Below are positions 1 through 9,505 of a stretch of DNA of 64,000 bases, piece by piece. The notes below the pieces were generated by a model that was given only the letters and a program-made list of their open reading frames with translations, was not told the origin of the DNA and did no database searches. A program made the translations under genes and the position numbers. Within the stretch, counting starts at the first letter, position 1. Every line of letters starts with the position of its first letter. Source of the stretch: Chryseobacterium capnotolerans (GTDB lineage Bacteria > Bacteroidota > Bacteroidia > Flavobacteriales > Weeksellaceae); the NCBI RefSeq assembly GCF_021278965.1, contig NZ_CP065589.1:1803001-1867000 (forward strand). The letters are read 5' to 3'.

Positions 1-841
1 GGCAGTTCCATTTCTGCCGCATAGATTAAAGTTCCTAAAACAGCTGTTGCCCCACCCATATCAGATTTCATATAATGCATATTGGTAAAAGGCTTCAATG
101 AAATTCCTCCTGTATCAAATAACACACATTTTCCAACCAATCCGAATGTTTTGGCATTTTTAACTGTGGTTTTGTATTCTAAAATGGTGAAGGCGGCATC
201 ATGAGCGCTTGCTTGGTTGACGGCAAGGTAGGCTCCAAGACCAAGTTCTTCACATTTTTTACGATTGAACACCGTGTATTTTAATTCGTATTTTTTGGCC
301 AGATTTTTAAGGTATAGACTGAACGTTTCAGTCTTTTTTAAGTTAGCCGGTTTATTCATCCATTCCTGGCAGGCAATCTGTCCGTTACTTAATGCTTCGG
401 CTTTCAGTTCAATATGGTCTAATTTTTTCTGGCTTAAATTCTCAAAATGAAGCTCAAATCTGGCACTCCAGAAAGGATGATTTTTTTCGAAAGGATAATT
501 GTAGGTTCCTATGAGCAGTCCTTTTACAAACTCTTCAAACTGCTTTTCATTAAGGAAGTCGGCTAATAGCAAAGTAGAAACCGGCTGCAATTTTTCCTTT
601 TGGGTTTGAGAAAATTTTACGGCAACCTGCTGGAGTTCGAAATTCTGTAAGCCAGATGTTCCGAGTCCGATAAAATAAGTTATTCCTTCTTCATGGGCAT
701 TGATGAATACTTCATGCTTCTTTCCTGTGAAGAATGTAGCAATGTTTTTATTGAAGTTTTTACTTGTTTTCGTCCATTCCTCTTCAGTGAATAAATGGAA
801 TATTTGGGTGTAATTTTTATTTTTTTGTTGATTAGTTTCAT
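1..841 (-). CDS. M17 leucyl aminopeptidase family protein, N-terminal part (runs off the left edge), frameshifted near the start
   Basis: The minus strand encodes a metallo-aminopeptidase of family M17, which removes N-terminal residues from peptides in the cytoplasm using two metal ions. About 275 residues are visible. The metal-binding stretch CVLFDTGGISLKPF is followed by MKSDMGGATAVLG, both typical of M17 active sites; the later NTDAEGRL-type motif would lie outside the window. The reading frame of the body has no ATG, GTG or TTG start and is closed upstream by a stop inside the preceding gene. An ATG at 841, five bases after the esterase stop, is in another frame. Adding one base to the seven-T run at 820-826 joins that ATG to the body (MKLINKKNKNYTQIFHLF). 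Start and frame therefore depend on a probable homopolymer error. It is likely co-transcribed with the esterase upstream. Confidence 0.82.
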
Positions 842-846
842 AAAAT

Positions 847-1971
847 TTAGTTCTTAACGCTTTGTTGTTGTGGTTTAACTTCTACAGGGTTTTCGGTATT
901 GTCATAGAATAGCCATTCAATAGCTCTTGGGAATTCCTGTGACCAGTAAAATTCGCTGTGAGTCCCGTCAGGATTGATGCTGGTTCTGAATTCAAAGTCG
1001 AAAAGATTCTTTTTTTCCCATCTTTTCAGGTATTCTTCGAAAATATGAATTCTTTTTACCATTTTGGAGCCTTCCTGCCCGCCACCATATAAATATATTT
1101 TTGTTTTAAATGGAACCCGGAAGTTCATCATCGGAAAGTTATTGTTCGGTTCTACCCACAGAGAGGGTGAGAAGATCAATAATTTGGAATAGACTTCAGG
1201 ATAAAGAAAGCCACTGTAGATACTGATCAATGCACCCAGCGAACTGCCTCCGATTCCTGTGTTGTCTCGGTCTTTTTTTGTGCGATAATTTTCATCTACA
1301 TAAGGTTTTAAAGTATCGGTGATAAAGCGAATGTATTTTTTTCCTTCAGAGCCATTGGCTACATTGTCGTTATCAAAGATATATTCTTTGATCCGGTCTT
1401 CGCTTCCATGTTCTATGGCAATGATGATAACGTCACCACGTCCGTATTCTGCAAGGATGGAGAGCTTTTTATCAATTTCCCAGTTTCCGAAACCGCTTCC
1501 TTCGTTAAAAAGATTTTGAGCATCCTGAAGATATAAAACAGGATAGCTTTTATCTGAAGTATGGTAGTCATAAGGAAGTACTGCCCATATTTTACGGTAA
1601 CGATCCAGTTGTGGAATGTAGAATTTTTCAGAAATTACCTCAGCAGTAGGGAAGAACTCTTCTTTGAAGGGTCCCCAGTTTAACCTCCATTTTTCTATAG
1701 TATCAGATGCTTTCTGTAGTAATTTTTTTATTTTTCGGTTAGGAGTGATATTTCCATATTTATCCAGTTCTACATTTTCCCAGCCTCCTTTGGTGAATTT
1801 GTACTCAATCTCATCGGCAAGTTTGTCATTTTCAATTTCTATGAAATAATGCCGCGAATCTAATTGTTTGAGCTGATAATTATAATCTTTTGGATTCCAA
1901 TTGTTGAAATTCCCGGTGATAAATACCGGCCTGTCATCTTTTTCATCAGTATAAAGTTCAAACCTCATCAT
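847..1971 (-). CDS. Alpha/beta-hydrolase esterase (Fes/esterase-D type) with N-terminal CBM48-like domain
   Basis: The 374-residue protein has two parts. Residues 1-90 resemble the glycogen-binding CBM48/AMPK-beta fold, including VFITGNFNNWNPKD, the same motif seen in glgB (VIGDFNNWN). Residues about 115-357 form a PF00756-type esterase: the nucleophile elbow GSSLG places Ser at about 244, and GTHSEFYW near 336-343 probably supplies the catalytic His. There is no signal peptide, so it should be cytoplasmic. It is transcribed divergently from the glycogen operon, with 197 bp between the genes. The CBM48-like domain and this position suggest activity on glycogen-related or other carbohydrate esters, but the substrate cannot be read from sequence; enterobactin-type esterases share the catalytic domain. 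The first two codons are both ATG, so the start is uncertain by one residue. Confidence 0.85.
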   Translation of the reverse strand: MMRFELYTDEKDDRPVFITGNFNNWNPKDYNYQLKQLDSRHYFIEIENDKLADEIEYKFTKGGWENVELDKYGNITPNRKIKKLLQKASDTIEKWRLNWGPFKEEFFPTAEVISEKFYIPQLDRYRKIWAVLPYDYHTSDKSYPVLYLQDAQNLFNEGSGFGNWEIDKKLSILAEYGRGDVIIIAIEHGSEDRIKEYIFDNDNVANGSEGKKYIRFITDTLKPYVDENYRTKKDRDNTGIGGSSLGALISIYSGFLYPEVYSKLLIFSPSLWVEPNNNFPMMNFRVPFKTKIYLYGGGQEGSKMVKRIHIFEEYLKRWEKKNLFDFEFRTSINPDGTHSEFYWSQEFPRAIEWLFYDNTENPVEVKPQQQSVKN

Positions 1972-2050
1972 AAGTGTTTAATTAATATTAGTTTGCTAAA
2001 TTTATAAAAAAGATTGTTTTAGAATCATAAAAAAGTGAATTAAAAAATGA

Positions 2051-2058
2051 TATATTTG
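2051..2058 (+). promoter_or_regulatory. Possible -7 element upstream of glgB
   Basis: TATATTTG matches the Bacteroidetes -7 consensus TAnnTTTG, but no TTG lies 17-23 bp upstream. It would give a leader of about 100 nt for glgB. It lies in the divergent esterase/glgB spacer. Confidence 0.35.
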
Positions 2059-2168
2059 ATAGGAAACGAAAGAAGAAAGCTAACTTGATAATTATTTGAC
2101 GAATAATTAACCGCTAATGTCAGTATTTTTCGTAGTTTCAGGCAAAATATAAATACAAACTGATCTTG

Positions 2169-4115
2169 ATGAATTCTGTTAAAACCTATACGCTTTTCAC
2201 CGATCATGATGTGTATCTTTTCAAAGAAGGTAGACATTATAAGCTGTATGGTAAATTTGGAGCACATTCTGTAGAGAAGGATGGTATAAAAGGGGTTTAT
2301 TTCTCAGTTTGGGCCCCTAATGCAAAGAAAGTATCTGTGATAGGAGATTTTAATAATTGGAATCATAAGGATCATATTTTGTTTCCAAGATGGGATGAAT
2401 CCGGTATCTGGGAAGGATTTGTCGAAGAATTGCCTTGGGGTACTTTGTATAAATATGCTGTTGAAACAGCAGGAGGAGAGATCCTGGAAAAAAGTGATCC
2501 TTATGCTTTAAGCTGGGAACAAAATATTCAGGCAGCTTCATTAGTCTCCACAACCTGGTATGAATGGAATGATAAAGACTGGATGGATGGACGCTGGGAA
2601 AAAAACAACCTGGATGCACCAATATCTGTTTATGAATTACATTTAGGCTCATGGGTAAGAGAAGGCGATAGTCCTGACCGATTTTTGAACTACCGTGATA
2701 TCGCTGAAAAGCTGGTTCCTTATATAAAAGAAATGGAGTTCACCCACGTAGAATTTATGCCTGTTATGGAATACCCCTATGATCCAAGCTGGGGATATCA
2801 GATCACAGGATTTTATGCGGCGACGTCACGTTTCGGGTCACCACAGGATCTGATGTTTCTGATTGATGAACTGCATCAGAATAATATAGGTGTTATCCTG
2901 GATTGGGTGCCTTCGCATTTTCCGGGAGATGCCAATGGGCTTTATCGTTTTGATGGTTCCCATTTATATGAACATGAGGACGAAAGAAGGGGTTTTCACC
3001 CGGACTGGAAATCACATATTTTCAATTATGGAAAAAATGAAGTGAAGTCTTTCCTGATTTCCAATGCGATGTTTTGGCTGGATCGTTATCATGCAGATGG
3101 ACTTCGTGTAGATGCGGTAACGTCAATGCTTCATCTGGATTATTCAAGAAATGAAGGGGAATGGGAACCTAATATATATGGTGGAAATGTAAATCTTGAA
3201 GCCAAAGCTTTTCTGCAGGAGTTTAATACTGCTGTTTACAAAGAATTCGGGAATAGTATTATGACCATTGCTGAAGAAAGTTCAGATTTCCCAATGCTTA
3301 CCAAACCCGTTCATGATGGCGGCGTAGGCTTTGGAATGAAATGGATGATGGGCTGGATGCATGATACATTGGACTATTTCAAAGAAGACTTTGTCAACAG
3401 GAAGTTTCATCATCATAAACTTACGTTTGCTTCCATGTATATGTATAATGAAAATTATATGATGCCTTTGTCACACGATGAAGTGGTACATGGAAAAGCA
3501 AGTCTGATCTATAAAATGAAAGGTGATGAGTGGCAGAAATTTGCCAATCTTCGTACCTTGTATGTTTATATGTATACCCATCCGGGAGCCAAGCTGCTTT
3601 TTATGGGTGATGAATTTGGGCAAACCAGCGAATGGAACTTTACCCGAAGCCTGGATTGGCATCTGCTGAAATATCCTGTTCATAAAGGATTGCAGGATTT
3701 AGTAAAGCATCTTAATCATTTATACCGATCAGAATCTGCACTCTATGAAAATCAGTTTGATAAAAATGGTTTTGAATGGATAGAGGCGGATGATCTGGAA
3801 AACTCAGTGTACGTTTATCTCAGAAAAGGAAAAAGAAGAGATGATATTTTGATGACTATATTAAATCTGGCTCCAAAAGTATTGGATTACAGTATAAAGA
3901 TTCCAAACGGAACTCATTGGGATATTATTTTTAATTCTGATGATGAAGAATACAGTGGAAGCGGAGTCGTATCTGAGGTGTTGGAAGAGAAATATGAAGA
4001 TGGAACGGAGCGTCAAAAATTTATGACTATCAAGTTACCTCCTTTGGCGGGGATTATTTTGAGACAACATAAAGATAAAAAGTATAAATTACACAGAATT
4101 AAACACAAAAGATAA
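2169..4115 (+). CDS. glgB: 1,4-alpha-glucan branching enzyme GlgB
   Basis: GlgB makes alpha-1,6 branches in glycogen. The 648-residue protein has an N-terminal CBM48 (VIGDFNNWN near residue 58) and a GH13 catalytic barrel. The GH13 motifs are all present: DWVPSHF, the nucleophile in DGLRVDAV (Asp about 315), the acid/base in TIAEESS (Glu about 369), and SHDEVVHG (Asp about 437). The C-terminal beta domain ends near KLPPLAGIIL. I chose ATG 2169 over the overlapping TTG at 2166. It is the first gene of the operon glgB-glgA-lipoprotein-glgC; glgA starts 3 bp after its stop. Compared with the ~730-residue E. coli enzyme it lacks the extra N-terminal domain, which is normal for short-form GlgB. 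Confidence 0.97.
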   Translation: MNSVKTYTLFTDHDVYLFKEGRHYKLYGKFGAHSVEKDGIKGVYFSVWAPNAKKVSVIGDFNNWNHKDHILFPRWDESGIWEGFVEELPWGTLYKYAVETAGGEILEKSDPYALSWEQNIQAASLVSTTWYEWNDKDWMDGRWEKNNLDAPISVYELHLGSWVREGDSPDRFLNYRDIAEKLVPYIKEMEFTHVEFMPVMEYPYDPSWGYQITGFYAATSRFGSPQDLMFLIDELHQNNIGVILDWVPSHFPGDANGLYRFDGSHLYEHEDERRGFHPDWKSHIFNYGKNEVKSFLISNAMFWLDRYHADGLRVDAVTSMLHLDYSRNEGEWEPNIYGGNVNLEAKAFLQEFNTAVYKEFGNSIMTIAEESSDFPMLTKPVHDGGVGFGMKWMMGWMHDTLDYFKEDFVNRKFHHHKLTFASMYMYNENYMMPLSHDEVVHGKASLIYKMKGDEWQKFANLRTLYVYMYTHPGAKLLFMGDEFGQTSEWNFTRSLDWHLLKYPVHKGLQDLVKHLNHLYRSESALYENQFDKNGFEWIEADDLENSVYVYLRKGKRRDDILMTILNLAPKVLDYSIKIPNGTHWDIIFNSDDEEYSGSGVVSEVLEEKYEDGTERQKFMTIKLPPLAGIILRQHKDKKYKLHRIKHKR

Positions 4116-4118
4116 AGA

Positions 4119-5525
4119 ATGGTTATTTATCATTTAAGCACAGAATGTTATCCTGTAGCCAAAGTAGGAGGGCTGGCAGACGTTGTTGGCGCACTTCCGA
4201 AATATCAGAATAAAATAAAAGGAATAGAGGCTAAGGTAGTAATGCCATGGTATAATAAACCCTTTGTTCATGAGCATGAATTTGATGTGGTGTTTGATGG
4301 ATTCATTCATCAGGGAGATAATATGCTGCAGGTTCAGGTCATGAAGGAAAAAACAAATGCGCTGGGTTTTGAACTTTATATGGTGAGAATTCCCGGGCTG
4401 TTGGATAGAGATAATCCTTATGGTTATCAGGATGAAAGTTTTCAGTTTCTGGCTTTCCAGCATGGAGTTCTGCATTGGTTATGTGCTATGGAAATCAGAC
4501 CTGATGTCCTGCACTGCCATGATTATCATACCGGCTTGGTTCCTTTTATGGTAGAGCACTGTTCTGAATTTAGCTTTTTAAAGGGGGTAAAAACCATAGG
4601 AACGATTCATAATGGAGAATATCAGGGAATGATGAGCTGGAATATGGCGAATTATATGCCTTCTTTTGATGCCTATAAATGGGGATTAATGGATTGGAAC
4701 GGACTGATGAACCCATTGGCTAGTATGATCAAATGTTCGGATGCCTTTACTACGGTTTCTGAAGGTTATCTGGAAGAGCTTTTCATCAGCTTCCGAGGAT
4801 TGGAAAGCCTGGTTCGTCAGGAATTCGGAAAAGCCTATGGAATCATTAACGGAATTGATACTGAAGTCTGGAATCCGGAGACTGATCCGATGCTGGATTT
4901 TAATTTTAACATCAAAAATGCAGTAGCGCAAAAGAAAAAGAATAAAGAGAAGCTTTGTAAAGAATATGGTTTAAAACCTGAGCTTCCTTTATTTGCATTC
5001 ATCGGAAGATTTGCAACTGAAAAAGGAGCAGATTTTTTACCGGATGTTGTATGGAAAAGCATCAAACAAAGTTATGGTGCTTTAAATATCATGATCCTGG
5101 GTTCAGGAAACAGCTATATTGAAAATAAGCTTAAAGAATATGATTATACTTATACCAATTTTGCGCTGGATTTAGGCTATAAAGAACATCTTTCTCATAA
5201 GATCTATGCCTCAGCAGATTTCCTGTTGATGCCATCAAGAGTAGAACCGTGTGGTTTAAATCAAATGTATTCCATGAGATACGGAACGGTGCCTATAGTA
5301 AGATATACAGGTGGATTGAGAGATACTGTAGAAGATATTTCAACAGGCGGAGCAGGCTTAAACTTTACCTATCCAAGCGTGGATGATATTGTACATGCGA
5401 TGAACAGAGCGCTTGGAATCTATCATCAGAAAGGTATCATGGAAGAACTTATTCATGCCAATATGAATTTTGATTTTGCATGGGAGAAATCTGCAGAAAA
5501 ATATATAGCTTTATATAATAGCTGA
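4119..5525 (+). CDS. glgA: Glycogen synthase GlgA (GT5)
   Basis: GlgA transfers glucose from ADP-glucose to the non-reducing end of glycogen. The 468-residue protein has the ADP-glucose motif KVGGLADVVGALP at residues 15-27, a GT5 N-terminal Rossmann domain (CHDYHTGL near 130) and a C-terminal GT-B domain with EPCGLNQMYSMRYG followed by VRYTGGLRDTV. Length is normal for bacterial GlgA. It starts 3 bp after glgB and ends 1 bp before the next start, so translation is probably coupled. Its substrate is made by the glgC product encoded in the same operon. Confidence 0.97.
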   Translation: MVIYHLSTECYPVAKVGGLADVVGALPKYQNKIKGIEAKVVMPWYNKPFVHEHEFDVVFDGFIHQGDNMLQVQVMKEKTNALGFELYMVRIPGLLDRDNPYGYQDESFQFLAFQHGVLHWLCAMEIRPDVLHCHDYHTGLVPFMVEHCSEFSFLKGVKTIGTIHNGEYQGMMSWNMANYMPSFDAYKWGLMDWNGLMNPLASMIKCSDAFTTVSEGYLEELFISFRGLESLVRQEFGKAYGIINGIDTEVWNPETDPMLDFNFNIKNAVAQKKKNKEKLCKEYGLKPELPLFAFIGRFATEKGADFLPDVVWKSIKQSYGALNIMILGSGNSYIENKLKEYDYTYTNFALDLGYKEHLSHKIYASADFLLMPSRVEPCGLNQMYSMRYGTVPIVRYTGGLRDTVEDISTGGAGLNFTYPSVDDIVHAMNRALGIYHQKGIMEELIHANMNFDFAWEKSAEKYIALYNS

Positions 5526-5526
5526 T

Positions 5527-6063
5527 ATGGCACGAATCTTTTCTTTTTTATCAATCATAATACTATTGTCTTCCTGTAAAAAGGAAGATGACGGACTTCG
5601 TAATGGCTATTTTTGGTTATATGGAGCAGGTCTTAAAGATATATATGAAGAAGAAGCAACTAATGGTATCTCCGAAAAATGGAAAATAAAATGGGTAGAT
5701 GCCGGAGATTGTACGATTGATTATGAAACACTCAAAAAGATAACTAACGCTAATAAAAAAACTCAGGCAGCTATTGAAAATAAATATGGCAAAGGTTGGG
5801 ATGTAAAATATGATAAAGATGTGGAGGACTTTATGATGAAGCGGGTGGATGTAATGGATGTACTCATTGTAAACAAACTCTTCAGAAGCAAGCTTAGAGA
5901 TCATAATATTCCTATTGATGATGTAGATAAAGAAGTAAAAGAACTGAATGATAAAGGGCAATATGAAGTAGCTGTAATTAACCAGAAACTGGAATATGAA
6001 AATAAGATATGTTTCAGAGTTAATGTAGACACCAAAAAAAGAACAGTAAACTTAATAAAATAA
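5527..6063 (+). CDS. Unknown lipoprotein inside the glycogen operon
   Basis: I do not recognise this 178-residue protein. It begins with a short hydrophobic segment ending in LLSSC, a lipobox that predicts signal peptidase II cleavage and lipidation at Cys17; the following residues KKEDDG are charged. The mature part is hydrophilic and Lys/Asp/Glu rich, with a DVEDFMMKRVDVMDV segment and a helix-forming middle. No enzyme motif is visible. The start lies one base after the glgA stop and glgC begins 17 bp after its stop, so it is embedded in the glg operon although its product should be exported and the other products are cytoplasmic. It may simply be carried along, or may be a genus-specific envelope protein co-expressed with carbon storage. 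Confidence 0.8.
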   Translation: MARIFSFLSIIILLSSCKKEDDGLRNGYFWLYGAGLKDIYEEEATNGISEKWKIKWVDAGDCTIDYETLKKITNANKKTQAAIENKYGKGWDVKYDKDVEDFMMKRVDVMDVLIVNKLFRSKLRDHNIPIDDVDKEVKELNDKGQYEVAVINQKLEYENKICFRVNVDTKKRTVNLIK

Positions 6064-6079
6064 AAAACGCAATATATTT

Positions 6080-7348
6080 ATGAACCCAAATGTAATCTCT
6101 ATTGTATTGGGCGGAGGCAGAGGAACAAGATTATTCCCGTTAACGTATACCAGATCAAAACCGGCAGTTCCTATCGCTGGGAAATACAGACTGGTGGATA
6201 TTCCTATTTCAAACTGTCTGAACTCAGGATTAAATAAAATTCTGGTACTGACCCAATTTAATTCAGCGTCCCTGAACTCGCATATTAAGAATTCTTATCA
6301 TTTTGATATCTTCAGCAAGGGCTTTGTAGATATTCTGGCTGCAGAACAGAATGTGGAAAATGATAGTTGGTATCAGGGAACTGCAGATGCCGTACGCCAG
6401 TCGATGAAACATCTTGAAAAATATGATTATGACTACATCTTAATCCTTTCAGGAGATCAATTGTATCAGATGGATTTCAGAGAAATGCTCGATTTTCACA
6501 TTGAAAATGGTGGTGACCTGACCATTGCCACTATTCCTGTTAATGCTAAAGATGCCACTGGTTTTGGAATATTAAAATCTGATGATGACGGAAATATTAC
6601 CTCTTTCTATGAAAAACCGGATTATGAAATGCTGGAAGGTCTGAAATCTGAGGTTTCGGAAGAGAATAAACATAAAGGAAAAGAGTTTCTGGCCTCTATG
6701 GGGATCTATATCTTTACAAAAACAATCTTAAAAAAGATGTTTGATGAAGGGGCTGGTGACGACTTTGGAAAAGATATTATTCCCAATTCTATTGGTAAAT
6801 ATAATACATTAAGTTATCAATATGAAGGCTATTGGACAGATATCGGAACTATAGAATCGTTCTATGAAGCCAACCTGGATCTTTGTTTGGATCTTCCACA
6901 ATTCAACCTGTTTTCCTCTTCTCCAATTTATACAAGAGCAAGAATGCTTCCACCATCAAAAATCAATGGTTCTTATGTAAGTAAGGCTGTTTTCGGAGAT
7001 GGATGCATCATTATGGCGGATAAAATTGAAAACTCCGTGATTGGAAACAGAACACGAATAGATAAAGGCAGTACCATCGTCAATTCTTATGTTATGGGAG
7101 CCGATTTTTATCAAAATACTACAGAAATTGTTCTGAATGACAGAGCAGGACGTCCGAATATGGGGATCGGAAAATACTGTTATATTGAAAAAGCTATTCT
7201 TGACAAAAACTGTTATATAGGAGATAATGTAAAGATTATTGGTGGGAAACACCTTCCGGACGGAGACTATGGAACCTATTCGGTACAGGATGGAATTGTA
7301 GTGGTGAAGAAAGGAGCTGTTCTCGCTCCGGGGACCCACATTGGATAG
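6080..7348 (+). CDS. glgC: Glucose-1-phosphate adenylyltransferase GlgC
   Basis: GlgC makes ADP-glucose from ATP and glucose-1-phosphate, the committed step of bacterial glycogen synthesis. The 422-residue protein opens with the nucleotidyltransferase signature GGGRGTRLFPLTYTRSKPA, then VDIPISNCLNSG. The SGDQLYQMDFREM stretch holds the metal-binding Asp, and the sugar-phosphate loop FYEKPD is present. The last ~130 residues form a left-handed beta-helix (hexapeptide) domain. It is the last gene of the glg operon, followed by a strong terminator. Allosteric control by glycolytic metabolites is usual for the family but cannot be judged here. Confidence 0.97.
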   Translation: MNPNVISIVLGGGRGTRLFPLTYTRSKPAVPIAGKYRLVDIPISNCLNSGLNKILVLTQFNSASLNSHIKNSYHFDIFSKGFVDILAAEQNVENDSWYQGTADAVRQSMKHLEKYDYDYILILSGDQLYQMDFREMLDFHIENGGDLTIATIPVNAKDATGFGILKSDDDGNITSFYEKPDYEMLEGLKSEVSEENKHKGKEFLASMGIYIFTKTILKKMFDEGAGDDFGKDIIPNSIGKYNTLSYQYEGYWTDIGTIESFYEANLDLCLDLPQFNLFSSSPIYTRARMLPPSKINGSYVSKAVFGDGCIIMADKIENSVIGNRTRIDKGSTIVNSYVMGADFYQNTTEIVLNDRAGRPNMGIGKYCYIEKAILDKNCYIGDNVKIIGGKHLPDGDYGTYSVQDGIVVVKKGAVLAPGTHIG

Positions 7349-7431
7349 GAGAATTGATAAATAAATGCACATTTGGGTGGAAAAAAAACTTTTTCAGATC
7401 AGATGAGCTGAGAATATTTTACTAAATATTT

Positions 7432-7462
7432 AAAAAAGCATTTCATATTGAAATGCTTTTTT
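7432..7462 (+). terminator. Terminator of the glycogen operon
   Basis: GCATTTCA and TGAAATGC pair perfectly around a TAT loop, flanked by an A run on the left and six T on the right. It lies 84 bp after glgC. Confidence 0.85.
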
Positions 7463-7574
7463 ATTGTTTTTACATCCATTCATACATGAATTTTGAGATG
7501 TTATATGAAATAATAATCACTTTTATGGGATTAATTATTTATGTATATATTTAAACCGAAAAAACAATTGAATT

Positions 7575-8160
7575 ATGAAAAAAAATGATCATTGTAGCTA
7601 TTGCTGCTTTCGGAATGATGAGCGCTCAGAAAAATACTTTACTATTAGGAGGCAATATCGGTTATAGTAGTGATAATACCAGTGTTTCCGGCAAAAAAAG
7701 CGAAGTGGAGTCCTTTAGTTTTACCCCAACCGTAGGATATCAGTTTAACGATCACTGGACAATAGGAATCAACTCTACTATTACTTCAGGAAAAAAGCCT
7801 GATGAAATAGGGGAATTAAAAGAAAATAGTTTTGCTATTGGACCATTTGTACGTTACGCAGTTCCATTAAGTCAAACTTTTGCTGTGTATGGGGATTTAG
7901 GAGCAGGATATCAGAATATGAAAGATACCTACACCGTTGCTACTACTTCTAGCGACAGAAAAATGAATGGATTCTATGCCAATTTTACACCAGCATTGTT
8001 TATCAACTTTAAGAACAGCTTTGGCTTAAATTTCAATATTGGAGGTATCCGATATGGCTATTTGAAAGAAAGTGGAGCTGATGTTACGAATAACAGATTC
8101 AATTTCTCTTTTGGTAAAGAAATAGGTGTTGGAATATCAAAGAATTTTGGACTGAAATAA
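7575..8160 (+). CDS. Outer-membrane beta-barrel protein; start disturbed by an eight-A run
   Basis: The protein has a short signal peptide ending MMSAQ, then about 175 residues of alternating hydrophobic strands with Gly and aromatic residues (LLLGGNIGYSSD, FTPTVGYQFND, FGLNFNIGGIRYGY), typical of small OmpW/OmpX-like barrels. It resembles the barrels at 35699 and 37128 in layout. The intact frame begins at ATG 7585 and would give a signal peptide without positive charge. ATG 7575 is followed by eight A; with seven, the protein would start MKKMIIVAIAAFG, the usual form here. I therefore place the start at 7575 and treat the extra A as a probable sequencing error. Confidence 0.75.
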
Positions 8161-8278
8161 TTCCTATTGAAATAAAAATTTTAAAAAATGAGCTGGAATT
8201 TTCCGGCTTTTTTGTTGATATAGAATCAAGGAAGAAGGACTTCAATGAACAAACTTTTATTAACCATTGGAGTAACGG

Positions 8279-8323
8279 GAACTTCCAGCTTCCATCATCC
8301 CGCTTCCTACCTTTCACTAGGTT
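8279..8323. repeat. Pyrimidine-rich dispersed repeat, copy 1
   Basis: AACTTCCAGCTTCCATCATC followed by CCGCTTCCTACC. Related tracts occur at 19874-19927, 39317 onward (other strand) and 39829-39862, always between genes. Confidence 0.5.
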
Positions 8324-8360
8324 AATTATTGTTAAACATAAAACAAGAGTGATCAGCATA

Positions 8361-8391
8361 TTGGTCACTTTTTTTATTTGTATTACTTTTG
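8361..8391 (+). promoter_or_regulatory. Consensus promoter for the SRPBCC gene, close to its start codon
   Basis: TTG at 8361-8363, a 20-bp spacer and TACTTTTG at 8384-8391 match the Bacteroidetes -33/-7 consensus fully. ATG 8396 begins five bases after the -7 box, so the transcript should be leaderless or nearly so. Confidence 0.75.
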
Positions 8392-8395
8392 TGCG

Positions 8396-9435
8396 ATGCG
8401 TATTTTTAAATATCTAACAGTTCTTATTATTCTTTTAGGAGGTGCTTATGCTGCTTCCATGTATTATTTTGTGGATGAAAGTAAGAATTTTACTGTGGAG
8501 AAAGAGATTGATTATCCGGTAGATAAAGTTTTTGCACAGTTTAATAATCTTCAGAATTTTACGCGATGGAATAACTTTTTACCAGTTCACAGTCTATGGA
8601 CATAGATTATTATACGCCGTATGAAGGACAGGGAAGTGCCATTAGCTATGTAGACAAACAAAATGATACTGATGGTGAAATGTTCATCCGTTATGAGAAC
8701 CTTAATAAAACTTTAAAATATCAGCTTTTTGAGGATGAAAATGAAAATCCGACATTGGTTGACGTTAAATTTAAGCCTGTTTCTGCTGAAAAGACCAGAA
8801 TAACGTGGTATGTACATACACCGAAACTATCTGTTTGGAGAAGAGTAGAAAACTTTTGGACAGAAGACCGCTTTGCTGAAAACATCAGCAAAAGTATGGC
8901 TAATCTTAAAAATTCACTGGGAAATAAGGTTGAAAAAGATAATCAGATGGCGGCGATTAAATATGACAGCCTGATGGTGGAAAATGAAGAAGATCAATTG
9001 TTGTTGGGAATCAATGTAAGCACCGCCAATAAAAAGGATGCGCTGTACAAAAATATCGTGATGAATTATAATAAAGTCTATAATTTTGTAACGATGGACC
9101 TTGGTAAAAGAGACGATGAATTCGGGTATCCGGTTCTGATGACTGATGCAGACAATTACAAAGATAAAGAAGTTTCCTACTTCCTCGGAATTCCACTTTC
9201 TAAGAAAATTGGAGTGTCCGACAATAACTTTAATTTTAGATCTGTAAACCCGTCTCAAAACTATGTAATGTACTACAAAGGGAGCTATGAAGGCCGAATT
9301 AAGGCTATTCAGCAGCTGATTCAGAAAGCCAAAAAAGACGAGATGCGCTTCGGAGATATCCGTCAGACCTTTATTGAACGTCCGATGGAAGGTCAGGAGG
9401 TGAACGTTAAGCTCTCATTATCAGTGTATAAATGA
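8396..9435 (+). CDS. SRPBCC (polyketide-cyclase-like) protein with GyrI-like C-terminal domain, frameshifted
   Basis: The gene reads as two overlapping frames joined by one missing base. The N-terminal piece has a membrane anchor (MRIFKYLTVLIILLGGAYAA) and the beginning of an SRPBCC ligand-binding fold (FTVEKEIDYPVDKVFAQF). Adding one T to the run at 8576-8580 gives NNFFTSSQSMDIDYY and a continuous protein of about 346 residues. The C-terminal half (from about residue 190) resembles GyrI/AraC effector-binding domains. Such fusions are common in Flavobacteriia as small-molecule-binding proteins of unknown role. ATG 8396 is preferred to an upstream in-frame TTG at 8378 because the latter lies inside the promoter. 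Confidence 0.75.
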
Positions 9436-9505
9436 TTTTTTTTTAATTATTTTTTTCTTAAGTTTTTTTAACGGTTTTAGACTGTTCTAACTCGGTTTTT
9501 TTTAT

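Noticed and set aside
6956..7372. Antisense frame of 138 codons opposite glgC
   Set aside because: It lies inside the conserved beta-helix domain of GlgC and has no domain, start signal or promoter of its own.
8378..8395. Upstream TTG start for the SRPBCC protein
   Set aside because: It overlaps the -7 box of a full-consensus promoter, so it would not be transcribed.
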